Positions 6,875-15,405 of a DNA stretch of 56,978 nt are shown piece by piece (position 1 is the stretch's first letter; each line of letters opens with the position of its first letter). The stretch is from the NCBI GenBank assembly GCA_903899885.1, contig CAIULK010000088.1:1-56978 (forward strand). Direction: 5' to 3'. Below the pieces are notes generated by a model that had not been told where the DNA came from, made no database searches, and worked only from the letters and a program-made list of their open reading frames with translations. The position numbers were made by a program, and so were the translations under genes. The stretch is from an uncultured Rhodospirillaceae bacterium (GTDB lineage: Bacteria; Pseudomonadota; Alphaproteobacteria; Rhodospirillales; Magnetospirillaceae).

Positions 6875-8413
6875 TTAGGCCCTTCCAGCTTCTGGGATAA
6901 GGTTGGTAGAAATAATGCCGCCACGTTGTGTGGCCAACTTCATGATACTTTCCTGTGTGGCATCACCTGCATTCAAAATACCGGTGATGCGGCCTTCGCA
7001 CATCACCACCACGCGGTGGCTCATGCGCAAAACCTCTGGAAGCTCTGACGAGATCATAATGATCGATTTGCCCTGACGCGTCAAATCATTCAGAAGTTTA
7101 TAAATTTCGCTCTTAGCGCCTACGTCAATCCCACGGGTGGGTTCGTCAAAGATCAATATTTCGGTATCCGCTACCAGCCATTTACCAATGACAACTTTCT
7201 GCTGGTTTCCGCCGGAGAGAAATTTCACCTTTTGATCCAGGCTGGGTGTCTTAATGTTGAGGGACTGGGCGTATTTTTGGGCCGTTAAAGTTGTCTGCGC
7301 CATATTGACCCAACCAATCGCATTCAGGAATTTTTTCAAGGAAGCCAGCACAATGTTATCTTTCACGTCCATGCCAACTGTTAGCCCACAGCGTTTGCGA
7401 TCTTCGGAAAGATAACCGATTCCATGTTGGACAGCTTGCTGCGGGCTATGGATCTGCACCCGCTTACCTTTGACATAGAATTCGCCGGCATCATAGGGAT
7501 CGGCGCCAAAAATGGCCCGTGCCACCTCAGTACGCCCGGCGCCCATCAATCCGGCGAAGCCCAGGATTTCGCCTTTCTTCAAGCTGAAACTGATATCCTT
7601 CAACAGGCTGCCCTGCTGCAAGTTTTTTACTTCCAGGACAACTTCCTGGCTGGGATTTTCGGGGAGCTCGGGTGAAGTCTCATAAATGGTACGCCCTACC
7701 ATCATGCTGATGATTTTATCGATGGAAGTCTCGCTGGTTTTGACTGTATCAATATACTGCCCATCGCGCATAACCGTCACCCGGTCGGAGATCTGCTTCA
7801 ACTCCTCCAAGCGATGGGAAATATGCACAATCCCAACGCCCTTGGCACGCAGTTGCCGAATGATATTGAAAAGCTCATCAATTTCCGATTCGGTCAGGGC
7901 GGCCGTTGGCTCGTCCATGATCAAAACCTCAGAGTTGAAAGACAGCGACTTGGCAATTTCAACCATCTGCTGCTTTGCAACCGTCAAATCAGCGACCTTG
8001 GTGCGCGGATCCAACGCCAGGTGCATCGATTTAAAAAGCTCGGCTGTTTTTCTATTTATCTCATCATCGTTGAGAATAATTTTTGCGGTACGTGGTTCAC
8101 GCCCGATAAAAATATTCTGCGCGATCGTGAGGTGATTCATCAGGTTGAGTTCCTGGTGAATGATGCTAATCCCCAAATGCTGGGCAGCACGCGGATTCGG
8201 AATTTCGACCTCTTTGCCCTTAAAATAAATTTTTCCGGCATCCTTACTATAAACACCGGAAAGAATCTTCATCATGGTTGATTTGCCAGCCCCATTTTCG
8301 CCAACCAGCGCATGAATTTCACCGGGCTGTAATTCAAAACGGCACTGGTTAAGCGCATGCACGCCCGAAAAAGATTTGACAATGCCTTCCATCAAAACCA
8401 GTGGTTCGCTCAT
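6875..8413 (-). CDS. Sugar ABC transporter ATP-binding protein (RbsA-like, two ABC domains)
   Basis: A 512-residue cytoplasmic ATPase with two ABC cassettes. The first has Walker A GENGAGKS near residue 40 and Walker [13 protein letters not shown]. The second has the degenerate GLMGAGRTE loop typical of RbsA, the signature LSGGNQQK and [14 protein letters not shown]. It energises import through the permease. I prefer the ATG at 8413, since GAGG lies 7 bases upstream; the ATG at 8419 overlaps that site. It is the first gene of the operon, about 76 bases from a strong promoter with an overlapping LacI-type operator. Confidence 0.93.
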   Translation of the reverse strand: MSEPLVLMEGIVKSFSGVHALNQCRFELQPGEIHALVGENGAGKSTMMKILSGVYSKDAGKIYFKGKEVEIPNPRAAQHLGISIIHQELNLMNHLTIAQNIFIGREPRTAKIILNDDEINRKTAELFKSMHLALDPRTKVADLTVAKQQMVEIAKSLSFNSEVLIMDEPTAALTESEIDELFNIIRQLRAKGVGIVHISHRLEELKQISDRVTVMRDGQYIDTVKTSETSIDKIISMMVGRTIYETSPELPENPSQEVVLEVKNLQQGSLLKDISFSLKKGEILGFAGLMGAGRTEVARAIFGADPYDAGEFYVKGKRVQIHSPQQAVQHGIGYLSEDRKRCGLTVGMDVKDNIVLASLKKFLNAIGWVNMAQTTLTAQKYAQSLNIKTPSLDQKVKFLSGGNQQKVVIGKWLVADTEILIFDEPTRGIDVGAKSEIYKLLNDLTRQGKSIIMISSELPEVLRMSHRVVVMCEGRITGILNAGDATQESIMKLATQRGGIISTNLIPEAGRA

Positions 8414-8488
8414 AAGCATTCCTCATCCAAAATGATAACTTTTTATAAAATGAGATAACAGGCCGGTATCAGGATAAAATCAGATTCA

Positions 8489-8502
8489 TGGTAACGTTAA
8501 CA
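8489..8502. promoter_or_regulatory. LacI-type operator of the ABC operon
   Basis: TGGTAACGTTAACA matches 11 of 14 bases of the lacI-proximal palindrome. It begins at the edge of the minus-strand -10 box, a position that would block transcription start. Confidence 0.65.
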
Positions 8503-8530
8503 TTGTAAGATTTCACAAGAAGATTGTCAA
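8502..8530 (-). promoter_or_regulatory. Sigma-70-type promoter of the ABC operon
   Basis: On the minus strand TTGACA (8530-8525), a 17-base spacer and TACAAT (8507-8502) form a near-consensus promoter facing the ATPase gene. Confidence 0.8.
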
Positions 8531-8567
8531 GAGCTTAAAATATGGTTAGTGTCACTAATCTGTAACA

Positions 8568-8581
8568 CATAATCGTTATCA
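8568..8581. promoter_or_regulatory. Possible upstream LacI half-operator
   Basis: The right half CGTTATCA is identical to that of the site at 8799-8812; the left half is poor. It could be an auxiliary site for repression loops between the two divergent promoters. Confidence 0.35.
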
Positions 8582-8770
8582 AAATAAGTCTGAAATAAAC
8601 ACCCAGACAAGTACTTATAGTGCAATATCGGTATAAATACGTAATAAATATCTTATTTAAACCCCAAATCGTCATATTTTCGAGTTTATTGATGAATATC
8701 GAGGGGTTGGCATGCCAATCTCAATGCTTAATAACAACCGAAAGTATTTCCAGCAAAACACAAATATTTC

Positions 8771-8799
8771 TTGACTGTATCTCCGGCAGTCACTATAAT
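8771..8799 (+). promoter_or_regulatory. Sigma-70-type promoter of the mutarotase gene
   Basis: TTGACT (8771-8776), a 17-base spacer and a consensus TATAAT (8794-8799) face fucU, which starts 173 bases downstream. The 559-base gap between the ATPase and fucU genes holds these divergent promoters and three operator-like sites; nothing else was recognised there. Confidence 0.8.
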
Positions 8800-8812
8800 G
8801 GTATCGTTATCA
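8799..8812. promoter_or_regulatory. LacI-type operator of fucU
   Basis: TGGTATCGTTATCA matches 12 of 14 bases of the lacI-proximal palindrome and starts at the last base of the -10 box, so it would cover the transcription start. Confidence 0.7.
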
Positions 8813-8972
8813 TTGAATTTTGGCTAAATATTTTCGGATTTACAAGTGAAGGTGCCGCCTGATTGAAATCTGAACAAAAGGCTCCCTGTTAGAAAATTTC
8901 ACCAGTAAAATTGTGTATTTATAAAATAAACAGCGCAAGCAGTCATTAAAATATTGCCTGAGAGAGGTACCT

Positions 8973-9302
8973 ATGCTTAAAGGAATCAGCCCTATCATTT
9001 CACCCGAACTGCTCAAGGTATTGATGGAAATGGGACACGGAGATGAGCTCGTCATCGCGGATGGCAATTTCCCGTCCGCCAGCATCGCCCAGCGCCTGGT
9101 ACGCAGCGATGGCAACAACGTACCCGAACTGCTGGAAGCCATCCTGCAGCTCTTCCCGCTCGATCAATATGTGGAAAAACCCGCCGCGCTAATGGCGGTG
9201 GTACCCGGCGACCCGACTGTGCCGGTCATCTGGGAAGAATACCGCGCCGCGCTTCTTCAGAACGACGCCATTCGGCTGACGCTCAAAACGGAGCTCCTCT
9301 AA
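8973..9302 (+). pseudogene. FucU/RbsD-family sugar mutarotase, 3'-truncated
   Basis: A 109-residue frame. Residues 1 to about 97 match L-fucose mutarotase (LISPELLKVL-like start, MGHGDELVIADGNFP with the catalytic His, PLFPLDQYV, VVPGDPTVPVIWEEYR). Family members are about 140-150 residues and end with a conserved FAFYERA...YGNILLKKG block that carries further active-site residues. Here that block is missing, and the last dozen residues (NDAIRLTLKTELL) do not resemble the family. The truncation coincides with the change in base composition, so it probably marks a junction rather than a functional short protein. Its promoter carries the regulon operator, linking it to sugar anomer conversion before phosphorylation. 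Confidence 0.75.
9240..9302. other. Composition and gene-content junction
   Basis: FucU homology ends near 9263-9270. Immediately afterwards the sequence changes from the moderate-GC sugar regulon to GC-rich alphaproteobacterial genes that continue to the window end. No transposase, integrase, tRNA end or flanking repeat was seen at the join, which favours an assembly chimera over an insertion. Confidence 0.65.
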
Positions 9303-9943
9303 TGGCTGTGCTTGGAACCTCCGAGATTATTCGTCATTTGCGCGATGGATTATTGGTCGTCTCTCCGATCCTGTCGAGGAGTCAAATTGGCCCGGCAAGC
9401 ATTGATCTGCGGATGGGAACCGTCGTTCTGATGCCCCGTTCACGGGGATCGTCCCATGTCGATCCCGCCGCCGCCAAGGCGATGCGAGCCACCACCGGTC
9501 ACGCGCTTGAAATCGACCGCCAACAGAAGCAGGAGCGATACGAAGTTCCGTTCAATGCTCGTTTTTTGCTCCATCCCGGCGCGTTGGCCCTAGTCCCAAC
9601 ATTGGAATGGGTCAAGCTGCCCGGCAATCTCCAAGGATCGGTCACCGCCCGTTCGACATGGGCGCGCGAGGGCCTGAGCATTGCAACCGCGACGTTCATA
9701 GAGCCCGGTTATCAGGGCATCGTTACTTTGGAATTGGCCAATCTTAGCCCCATCCCAATCGCCCTATATCCCGGACTAAAATTAGCGCAAATCGCTTTCA
9801 TGACCGTCGATGGTGAAACGCAGCGGAGCGACAATGGCCAGTTTCACCTGTCTTTCGAACCGAAACAGGGGCAGATCGCCAAGGATGATGAACTCCGTTT
9901 CATCCCGACCCTGCTCGGTTCCGAACTAGCCGCAGACCGCTAA
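9302..9943 (+). CDS. dCTP deaminase/dUTPase-like protein
   Basis: A 213-residue protein of the trimeric dUTPase/dCTP deaminase fold, which supplies dUMP precursor by deaminating dCTP or hydrolysing dUTP. Recognisable parts are ASIDLRMG near residue 35, GSVTARSTWAREGLSIATA near residue 110, IEPGYQGIVTLELANLS (including the catalytic Glu of deaminases) and LYPGLKLAQIAFM. It is longer than E. coli Dcd (193 residues) because of a lysine- and glutamine-containing insert near residues 50-80. The ATG overlaps the stop of the truncated fucU frame by one base (TAATG), so the true upstream neighbour may have been lost at the junction. Exact activity (deaminase or bifunctional) is not certain. Confidence 0.75.
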   Translation: MAVLGTSEIIRHLRDGLLVVSPILSRSQIGPASIDLRMGTVVLMPRSRGSSHVDPAAAKAMRATTGHALEIDRQQKQERYEVPFNARFLLHPGALALVPTLEWVKLPGNLQGSVTARSTWAREGLSIATATFIEPGYQGIVTLELANLSPIPIALYPGLKLAQIAFMTVDGETQRSDNGQFHLSFEPKQGQIAKDDELRFIPTLLGSELAADR

Positions 9944-9950
9944 GACGCGA

Positions 9951-9979
9951 AAGGCCGGGTTTTTCACCCGGCCTTCTTT
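9951..9979 (+). terminator. Rho-independent terminator
   Basis: A 10-bp stem (9951-9960 with 9966-9975, AAGGCCGGGT arm) encloses a 5-base loop, followed by CTTTC. It lies 8 bases after the dCTP deaminase-like gene. Confidence 0.75.
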
Positions 9980-10009
9980 CGTACCGCCGCCAACTTCCTA
10001 CCGGAAATT

Positions 10010-10084
10010 TGGAGCGGGCGAAGGGATTCGAACCCTCGACCCCAACCTTGGCAAGGTTGTGCTCTACCCCTGAGCTACGCCCGC
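10010..10084 (-). tRNA. tRNA-Gly (GCC)
   Basis: The minus strand folds as a 75-base tRNA. The acceptor arm is GCGGGCG/CGCCCGC, the D-arm GCTCAGGGGTAGAGC, the anticodon loop TTGCCAA (anticodon GCC at 10052-10050) and the T-arm GAGGGTTCGAATCCCTT. The discriminator is T and CCA is encoded. Confidence 0.97.
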
Positions 10085-10123
10085 GCTCCGCCGACACACA
10101 TTCGTTCGCGTCGGGAGGCCCGG

Positions 10124-10151
10124 ATAATACGAAAACCGAAGACCGGTGCAA
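10124..10151 (-). promoter_or_regulatory. Promoter of tRNA-Gly
   Basis: On the minus strand TTGCAC (10151-10146), a 16-base spacer and TATTAT (10129-10124) lie 39 bases upstream of the tRNA 5' end. Confidence 0.55.
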
Positions 10152-10240
10152 GCGGTTTTTTTTGCCAAGCGATAACTCTTGCCAGCCGCCCGGCGACACG
10201 CCATCTATTGCCGGGTCACAGAGCTATCGGGGCGATCGTC

Positions 10241-11164
10241 ATGGAGTACATCATCGGTTCCGGCGCCAAGCCCGCGCCGGGGGCGGGAACGGGCGGCGAT
10301 TTCATCAAGGACGGCAGCACCGCCACCTTCATGGCCGACGTTTTGGAGGCCTCGCGCAAGGTTCCGGTCATCGTCGATTTCTGGGCCACCTGGTGCGGCC
10401 CCTGCAAACAGCTGGGACCGGCCATCGAAAAAGTGGTCCGCGAGATGCGGGGCGCGGTGCGGCTGGTCAAGATCGACGTCGATAAGAATCAGGATCTGGC
10501 CGCCCAGCTGCGCGTGCAGTCGGTGCCGATGGTCTATGCCTTCAAGAACGGCCAGCCGGTCGATGCCTTTGTCGGCGCCTTGCCGGAAAGTCAGATCCGC
10601 ACCTTCATCAAGCGGTTGGGCGCGGAGCCCGGCGCGGCACCGGTCGATGAGATCCTCGTTCAGGCCAACGCGTTGTTGGCCGAGGGCGATCCCGAAACCG
10701 CCGCCCAGATTTTTCAAGATATCCTGGCCGAGGTCCCCGATTTCGCCCCGGCCCATGCCGGGCTGCTGCGCTGCTTGATGGCGGCGGGCGACCTTGAACA
10801 AGCCAAACAATTTTTGGCCGCGATGCCCGAGGCGATCGCCAAACACGCCGATATCCTTGCCGTGCGCACCGCGCTGGAGCTGGCCGACAAGGCGGGCAAG
10901 GCCGGATCGTCCGCCGATCTGCGCCGCCGGGTCGCCACCGATCCGGGGGATTTGGCGGCACGCTTCGATCTGGCGATGGCCTATTACGCCGACGGCGAAT
11001 TCGAGGCGGCGATCGACGAGCTGCTGGAGATTTTCCAGCGCAACCGTGCCTGGAACGACGAAGCCGCCCGTAAGCAGATTCTCGAGTTTTTCCAAGCCTT
11101 CGGCCCCACCCACCCATTGACGGTGTCCGGACGGCGGCGGCTGTCGGCGTTGATGTTTTCATAA
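10241..11164 (+). CDS. cnoX: Thioredoxin-TPR co-chaperone (CnoX/YbbN family)
   Basis: A 307-residue protein. Residues about 25-130 form a thioredoxin domain with the intact active site [11 protein letters not shown], followed by tetratricopeptide repeats to the C-terminus. This is the CnoX/YbbN architecture: a cytoplasmic redox-active holdase that protects substrates and works with GroEL/ES and DnaK. An intact CxxC implies thioredoxin-like reductase activity, unlike E. coli CnoX. The ATG at 10241 gives the usual short N-terminal tail; the frame is open further upstream. It starts a three-gene run with the Trm112-like and DUF971 genes. Confidence 0.88.
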   Translation: MEYIIGSGAKPAPGAGTGGDFIKDGSTATFMADVLEASRKVPVIVDFWATWCGPCKQLGPAIEKVVREMRGAVRLVKIDVDKNQDLAAQLRVQSVPMVYAFKNGQPVDAFVGALPESQIRTFIKRLGAEPGAAPVDEILVQANALLAEGDPETAAQIFQDILAEVPDFAPAHAGLLRCLMAAGDLEQAKQFLAAMPEAIAKHADILAVRTALELADKAGKAGSSADLRRRVATDPGDLAARFDLAMAYYADGEFEAAIDELLEIFQRNRAWNDEAARKQILEFFQAFGPTHPLTVSGRRRLSALMFS

Positions 11165-11178
11165 AGGAGAGGACGGCG

Positions 11179-11379
11179 ATGATCACGGTTCCCGGCCTGG
11201 ACCCGAAATTGTTGGAAATTCTAGTGTGCCCCGTCACCAAGGGGCCGCTGCGCTTCGATGGCGACCGCCAAGAGCTGATTAGCGACAAGGCCGGCTTGGC
11301 CTATCCCATCCGGGACGGCATTCCCATCATGTTGCCCGACGAAGCGCGGGCGTTGGCGGACAGGGAGATCGCGTCATGA
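11179..11379 (+). CDS. Trm112/YcaR-family small zinc-type protein
   Basis: A 66-residue protein matching the Trm112p-like/YcaR family: [17 protein letters not shown] at the N-terminus and [17 protein letters not shown] at the C-terminus. Bacterial members are thought to stabilise or activate methyltransferases. Only one cysteine of the usual pairs is visible (LVCP), so metal binding may be lost. AAAGGAG lies just upstream of the ATG. The stop overlaps the next start by 4 bases. Confidence 0.85.
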   Translation: MITVPGLDPKLLEILVCPVTKGPLRFDGDRQELISDKAGLAYPIRDGIPIMLPDEARALADREIAS

Positions 11380-11822
11380 AGAATTTGGTTCCCGAAAGCA
11401 TCAAGGTGCTGCGGGCGGAAAAACGGCTGGTCATCGCCTTTCCCGGCGGCACCGAATATTCGTTGCCGGCCGAGCTGCTGCGGGTCGAAAGCCCCTCGGC
11501 CGAGGTGCAGGGGCACAGCCCGGATCAAAAAACCTTGGTGTCGGGCCGCCGCGACGTGGCGATCGTCGGGGTCGAGCCGGTCGGCAACTATGCCGTCCGC
11601 ATCCTGTTCGACGACGGGCACGACAGCGGGCTGTACAGCTGGGACTATCTCCACGCCATGGGCCGCGATCAAGACACGCTGTGGGCCAATTATCTGCGCG
11701 ACCTGGAGCAAGCCGGGCTGTCGCGTGAACCCGGCAGCGAGCCCTTGTTGCCGATGTTCGAAAGCGGCGGCTGCGGATCGTCGGGAAAAAAGAGCGGCGG
11801 CGGCTGCGGGTGCGGGCACTAA
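11376..11822 (+). CDS. DUF971 (GBBH-like N-terminal domain) protein with Cys-rich tail
   Basis: A 148-residue protein. The core is the DUF971/gamma-butyrobetaine-hydroxylase-like N-terminal domain ([40 protein letters not shown]). This domain also occurs next to or fused with Mrp/ApbC iron-sulfur carriers. The last 20 residues are Gly/Cys rich ([11 protein letters not shown] then GGGCGCGH), with three cysteines and a terminal histidine suited to metal binding. It overlaps the Trm112-like gene by 4 bases, implying coupled translation. A role in Fe-S handling is inference. Confidence 0.78.
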   Translation: MKNLVPESIKVLRAEKRLVIAFPGGTEYSLPAELLRVESPSAEVQGHSPDQKTLVSGRRDVAIVGVEPVGNYAVRILFDDGHDSGLYSWDYLHAMGRDQDTLWANYLRDLEQAGLSREPGSEPLLPMFESGGCGSSGKKSGGGCGCGH

Positions 11823-11942
11823 CCGTCTGCCCGCGCAGGAAACAGGCATCGCCCGACCGGGCCGCCTAAGGAATGGGCAAATGGGGGTTTTCGGGGGTGC
11901 CCGAACGGTCGTGAAACCCCGGAACTCCGCCGCTGGGGCCAA

Positions 11943-11959
11943 TCGGCACACCTCTTGAA
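11943..11959 (+). promoter_or_regulatory. Sigma-54-like promoter upstream of glnK
   Basis: TCGGCAC, a 5-base spacer and TTGAA resemble the -24/-12 sigma-54 consensus, with the -24 GG present and the -12 GC replaced by GA. It lies about 150 bases before glnK. The rest of the 289-base gap holds only the hairpin at 12007-12048. Confidence 0.4.
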
Positions 11960-11997
11960 TAGATAGTGGTGCGGAAGGGCTGCCGGATTCCCGGTAG

Positions 11998-12450
<453 letters not shown>

Positions 12451-12476
12451 TCCTCTTCCTTCGAAACATTGCGCCG

Positions 12477-12508
12477 AAAACCCGGAAGGTCCGCCTTCCG
12501 GGTTTTTT
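12477..12508 (+). terminator. Rho-independent terminator after glnK
   Basis: A perfect 13-bp stem (12477-12489 with 12494-12506) encloses a 4-base loop and ends in a run of T. It implies that amtB has its own promoter. Confidence 0.9.
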
Positions 12509-12635
12509 GTTGGCTGCTCACCAGAGTGGCATGCTATCCCTCTCGTGCCTAATTTCACGCCACCCAGTCCGCGTGATTTCCGGGCAGAAACGCCGATGAA
12601 GGGCGAACGGCGCGGAATTTGGCGCTTTTTATCAC

Positions 12636-12652
12636 TTGGCACGGTTCTTGTT
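12636..12652 (+). promoter_or_regulatory. Sigma-54-type promoter of amtB
   Basis: TTGGCACGGTTCTTGTT matches the sigma-54 consensus TGGCACG-N4-TTGC at all positions except the -12 GC, here GT. It lies 100 bases before the amtB start, in the 301-base gap after the glnK terminator. This fits nitrogen control by NtrC. Confidence 0.65.
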
Positions 12653-12751
12653 ACGGAAAGGGCAAGCCGGTACGCGCTGTCTGGGGCCAAATCCTGGTTC
12701 CAGGGGACAACCGGCGCGACCTTGTAGAGCTGAGCCGCTTCGGGGGTAATC

Positions 12752-14116
12752 ATGAGCAAACGTTTTAAAACCTTTTTGTTCGGCGTGGGCCCGGCGCTCG
12801 GCCTGACGCTTTTGGCGCAGACCGGCTTCGCGCAGGAGGCGGCACCCGCCGCCGCCGCCGCGGCCCCGGCCATCGATACGGGTGCCACCGCGTGGATGTT
12901 GACCTCCACCGCGCTGGTCCTGCTGATGACCATTCCGGGTCTTGCCCTGTTCTACGGTGGCATGGTCCGTAAGAAGAACGTGCTGGCGATGCTGATGCAA
13001 AGCTTCGCCATCACCTGCTTGGTGACCATTCTTTGGACGGTGGTGGGGTACAGCTTCGCCTTCACCGGGTCCGATCCGATCATGGTCGGCTTTGACCGCA
13101 TCTTCCTGGCCGGCATGGACAAGCTGGCGATTTCCGGCGGCACGGGTTCGCCCGCCTCGCCGGTCATCCCGGAATCGGTCTATATGATGTTCCAGATGAC
13201 CTTCGCCATCATTACCCCGGCCCTGATCACCGGCGCCTTCGCCGATCGCATGAAGTTCTCGGCGATGATGGTGTTCATGGCTCTTTGGTCGGTTCTGGTT
13301 TACTCGCCGATCGCCCACTGGGTTTGGTCGACCGATCCCCAGGGCAATCCCTTGGGCTTCCTCGGCAAGATGGGCGTTCTCGACTTCGCCGGCGGCACCG
13401 TCGTTCATATCAACGCCGGTATCGCGGGTCTGATCGGCTGCTTGGTCATGGGTCCCCGCAAGGGCTATGGCCAGGACAACATGGCTCCGCATAACCTGAC
13501 CTTGTCGCTGGTCGGCGCCTCCCTGCTGTGGGTGGGCTGGTTCGGCTTCAACGCGGGTTCGGCGGTCGCGGCCGATGGCCGTGCCGGCATGGCGATGGCC
13601 GTCACCCAGATCGCCACGGCGGCCGCCGCCCTGGCCTGGATGACCGCGGAATGGGTCATGCGCAAGAAGCCGTCGGTGTTGGGCATCATCTCGGGCGCGG
13701 TGGCCGGTCTGGTCGCCATTACCCCGGCCTCGGGCTTCGTCGGTCCGATGGGTGCCATCGCCATCGGTCTGGCGGCGGGCGTTATCTGCTACTGGGCCTC
13801 GACCAGCCTGAAGGGCGCTCTGAAGTACGACGACTCGCTGGACGTCTTCGGCGTTCACTGTGTCGGCGGCATCGTCGGCGCGATCCTGACCGGCGTGTTC
13901 GCGGTCGAAGCGATCGGCGGCACCAAGGGTGCTCTGGAAGGCAATGTCGACCAGATCATGATCCAGTGCATCGGCGTCGGCACCACCTTGGCCTACACCG
14001 CCGTGGTCTCCTTCATCTTGTACAAGCTGGTCGATCTGGTGATCGGGCTGCGGGTCTCGCATGAGGAAGAGCGCGAAGGCCTCGATCTCGCCCTGCATGG
14101 CGAGACCATCCACTAA
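12752..14116 (+). CDS. amtB: Ammonium transporter AmtB
   Basis: A 454-residue integral membrane ammonium channel with a cleavable signal peptide (residues 1 to about 27, ending GFAQEA), an Ala-rich linker and about 11 membrane segments. The twin pore histidines are visible in GTVVHINAGIAG and FGVHCVGGIVG. LWTVVGYSFAF and the GFNAGSAVAADGRA stretch are also typical. It would conduct ammonia and be gated by GlnK binding to the C-terminal tail (GLRVSHEEEREGLDL). It has its own sigma-54-like promoter and is closed by a strong terminator. Confidence 0.95.
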   Translation: MSKRFKTFLFGVGPALGLTLLAQTGFAQEAAPAAAAAAPAIDTGATAWMLTSTALVLLMTIPGLALFYGGMVRKKNVLAMLMQSFAITCLVTILWTVVGYSFAFTGSDPIMVGFDRIFLAGMDKLAISGGTGSPASPVIPESVYMMFQMTFAIITPALITGAFADRMKFSAMMVFMALWSVLVYSPIAHWVWSTDPQGNPLGFLGKMGVLDFAGGTVVHINAGIAGLIGCLVMGPRKGYGQDNMAPHNLTLSLVGASLLWVGWFGFNAGSAVAADGRAGMAMAVTQIATAAAALAWMTAEWVMRKKPSVLGIISGAVAGLVAITPASGFVGPMGAIAIGLAAGVICYWASTSLKGALKYDDSLDVFGVHCVGGIVGAILTGVFAVEAIGGTKGALEGNVDQIMIQCIGVGTTLAYTAVVSFILYKLVDLVIGLRVSHEEEREGLDLALHGETIH

Positions 14117-14146
14117 GCACTTTATCCCCGTTCGGGGATGGGCAGG

Positions 14147-14185
14147 GGGCGCGGGGAGAAATCCCCGCGCCCTTCTTCTTTTTTA
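14147..14185 (+). terminator. Rho-independent terminator after amtB
   Basis: An 11-bp GC-rich stem (14147-14157 with 14162-14172) with a GAAA loop is followed by TTCTTCTTTTTTA. Confidence 0.93.
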
Positions 14186-14223
14186 TTCTGCCGGGGAACC
14201 TCGGAATCAGGTAAAAAGCGCGG

Positions 14224-15405
14224 ATGCTTGATCCTCGACTCGACGCCCTCGCCGATTATCCCTTCCGCCGTCTGGCCGACCTGTTGGGGCCGCCCGCCGA
14301 AGGCAGCCTTGTGATGTCGATCGGCGAGCCGCAGCACGCGCCGCCGCCGTTCGTCGCCGACTGTTTGGCCGCCCATGCCGGTCTGTGGGGCAAATATCCG
14401 CCGCTTCAAGGCACGCCGGATTTCCGCGCCGCCGTCGCCGCATGGTTGAACCGCCGGTTCCAGCTTCCCGCCGCGATGATCGACCCCGAACGCGCGATTC
14501 TGCCGGTGGCGGGCACGCGGGAGGCCTTGTATCTGATCGCCCAGGTGGTTTGCGGCGAACGCCAAGGGCGCCGGCCCGTGGTTCTGTTGCCCAATCCCTT
14601 CTATCAGGTCTATGCCGGGGCCGCCGTAATGGCCGGGGCCGAACCGGTTTACGTGCCGGGGGCGGACGGCCCGTTCTCGCTGCCCGATTACAGCACGCTG
14701 CCGCGCGAGATTCTGGAACGCACCGCCTTGGCCTATCTGTGCTCGCCCGCCAACCCGGAAGGGACGGTGGCCGACGCGGCGTTGCTGGAACGTTCGATCG
14801 CCACCGCCCGCCACCATGGATTCCTGCTGGCGGTGGACGAATGTTATTCCGAGATCTGGGACAAGGCCGAACCCACCGGCGCCCTGACCGTCTGCGCCCG
14901 GGGCAATGGGTCGATGGACAATGTCATGGTGTTTCATTCGCTTTCGAAACGATCCAGCGTGCCGGGTTTGCGCTCGGGCTTCGTGGCGGGCGATCCGGCG
15001 GTGATGGCGGGATTCGCGCGCCTTCGGTCTTACGGCGGCGCGGTTCAGCCGCTGCCCGTTCTGGCCGCCGCCAACGCCCTGTGGCGCGACGAAGCGCATG
15101 TCGTGGAAAACCGCGCGCTCTACCGCGCCAAGATCGACGCCGCCCAGGAACGCTTGGGTCATCGCCCGGATTTCCGGCGGCCCGAGGGCGGGTTCTTTTT
15201 ATGGCTGCGGGTCGGCGACGGCGAGGCCGCCGCCCGGAAACTGGCAGCCGAGGCGGGCCTGCGCGTGCTGCCCGGCGCTTATCTGGCCAAGGCGGGGGCC
15301 GATGGAATCAATCCCGGTCAGGCTTTCATTCGGGTGGCCTTGGTCCACGATCTGGACACCACGCGCGCGGCGCTGGACCGGATGGCGGCGGTTCTTGATG
15401 CGTAA
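14224..15405 (+). CDS. PLP-dependent class I/II aminotransferase, probable succinyldiaminopimelate aminotransferase
   Basis: A 393-residue fold-type I aminotransferase. It shows [44 protein letters not shown] and the PLP-lysine motif [16 protein letters not shown] near residue 245, and ends with an arginine in FIRVALVHD. The closest recognised group is DapC, which transfers an amino group to N-succinyl-2-amino-6-ketopimelate in lysine and peptidoglycan precursor synthesis. DapB is encoded at 53545-54342. Other aspartate-family aminotransferases cannot be excluded. Its end overlaps ftsK by 8 bases. Confidence 0.8.
   Translation: MLDPRLDALADYPFRRLADLLGPPAEGSLVMSIGEPQHAPPPFVADCLAAHAGLWGKYPPLQGTPDFRAAVAAWLNRRFQLPAAMIDPERAILPVAGTREALYLIAQVVCGERQGRRPVVLLPNPFYQVYAGAAVMAGAEPVYVPGADGPFSLPDYSTLPREILERTALAYLCSPANPEGTVADAALLERSIATARHHGFLLAVDECYSEIWDKAEPTGALTVCARGNGSMDNVMVFHSLSKRSSVPGLRSGFVAGDPAVMAGFARLRSYGGAVQPLPVLAAANALWRDEAHVVENRALYRAKIDAAQERLGHRPDFRRPEGGFFLWLRVGDGEAAARKLAAEAGLRVLPGAYLAKAGADGINPGQAFIRVALVHDLDTTRAALDRMAAVLDA

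Noticed and set aside
9302-9943. Phage-defence dCTP deaminase
   Set aside because: The protein has only the deaminase/dUTPase fold without the N-terminal kinase-like domain of defence enzymes, and no other defence gene lies nearby.
12632-14113. A 493-residue open frame antisense to amtB, and similar long antisense frames over hrcA (51644-52840), mnmE and the OGT-type gene
   Set aside because: All mirror strongly conserved genes and show low-complexity Arg/Gly/His-rich translations.
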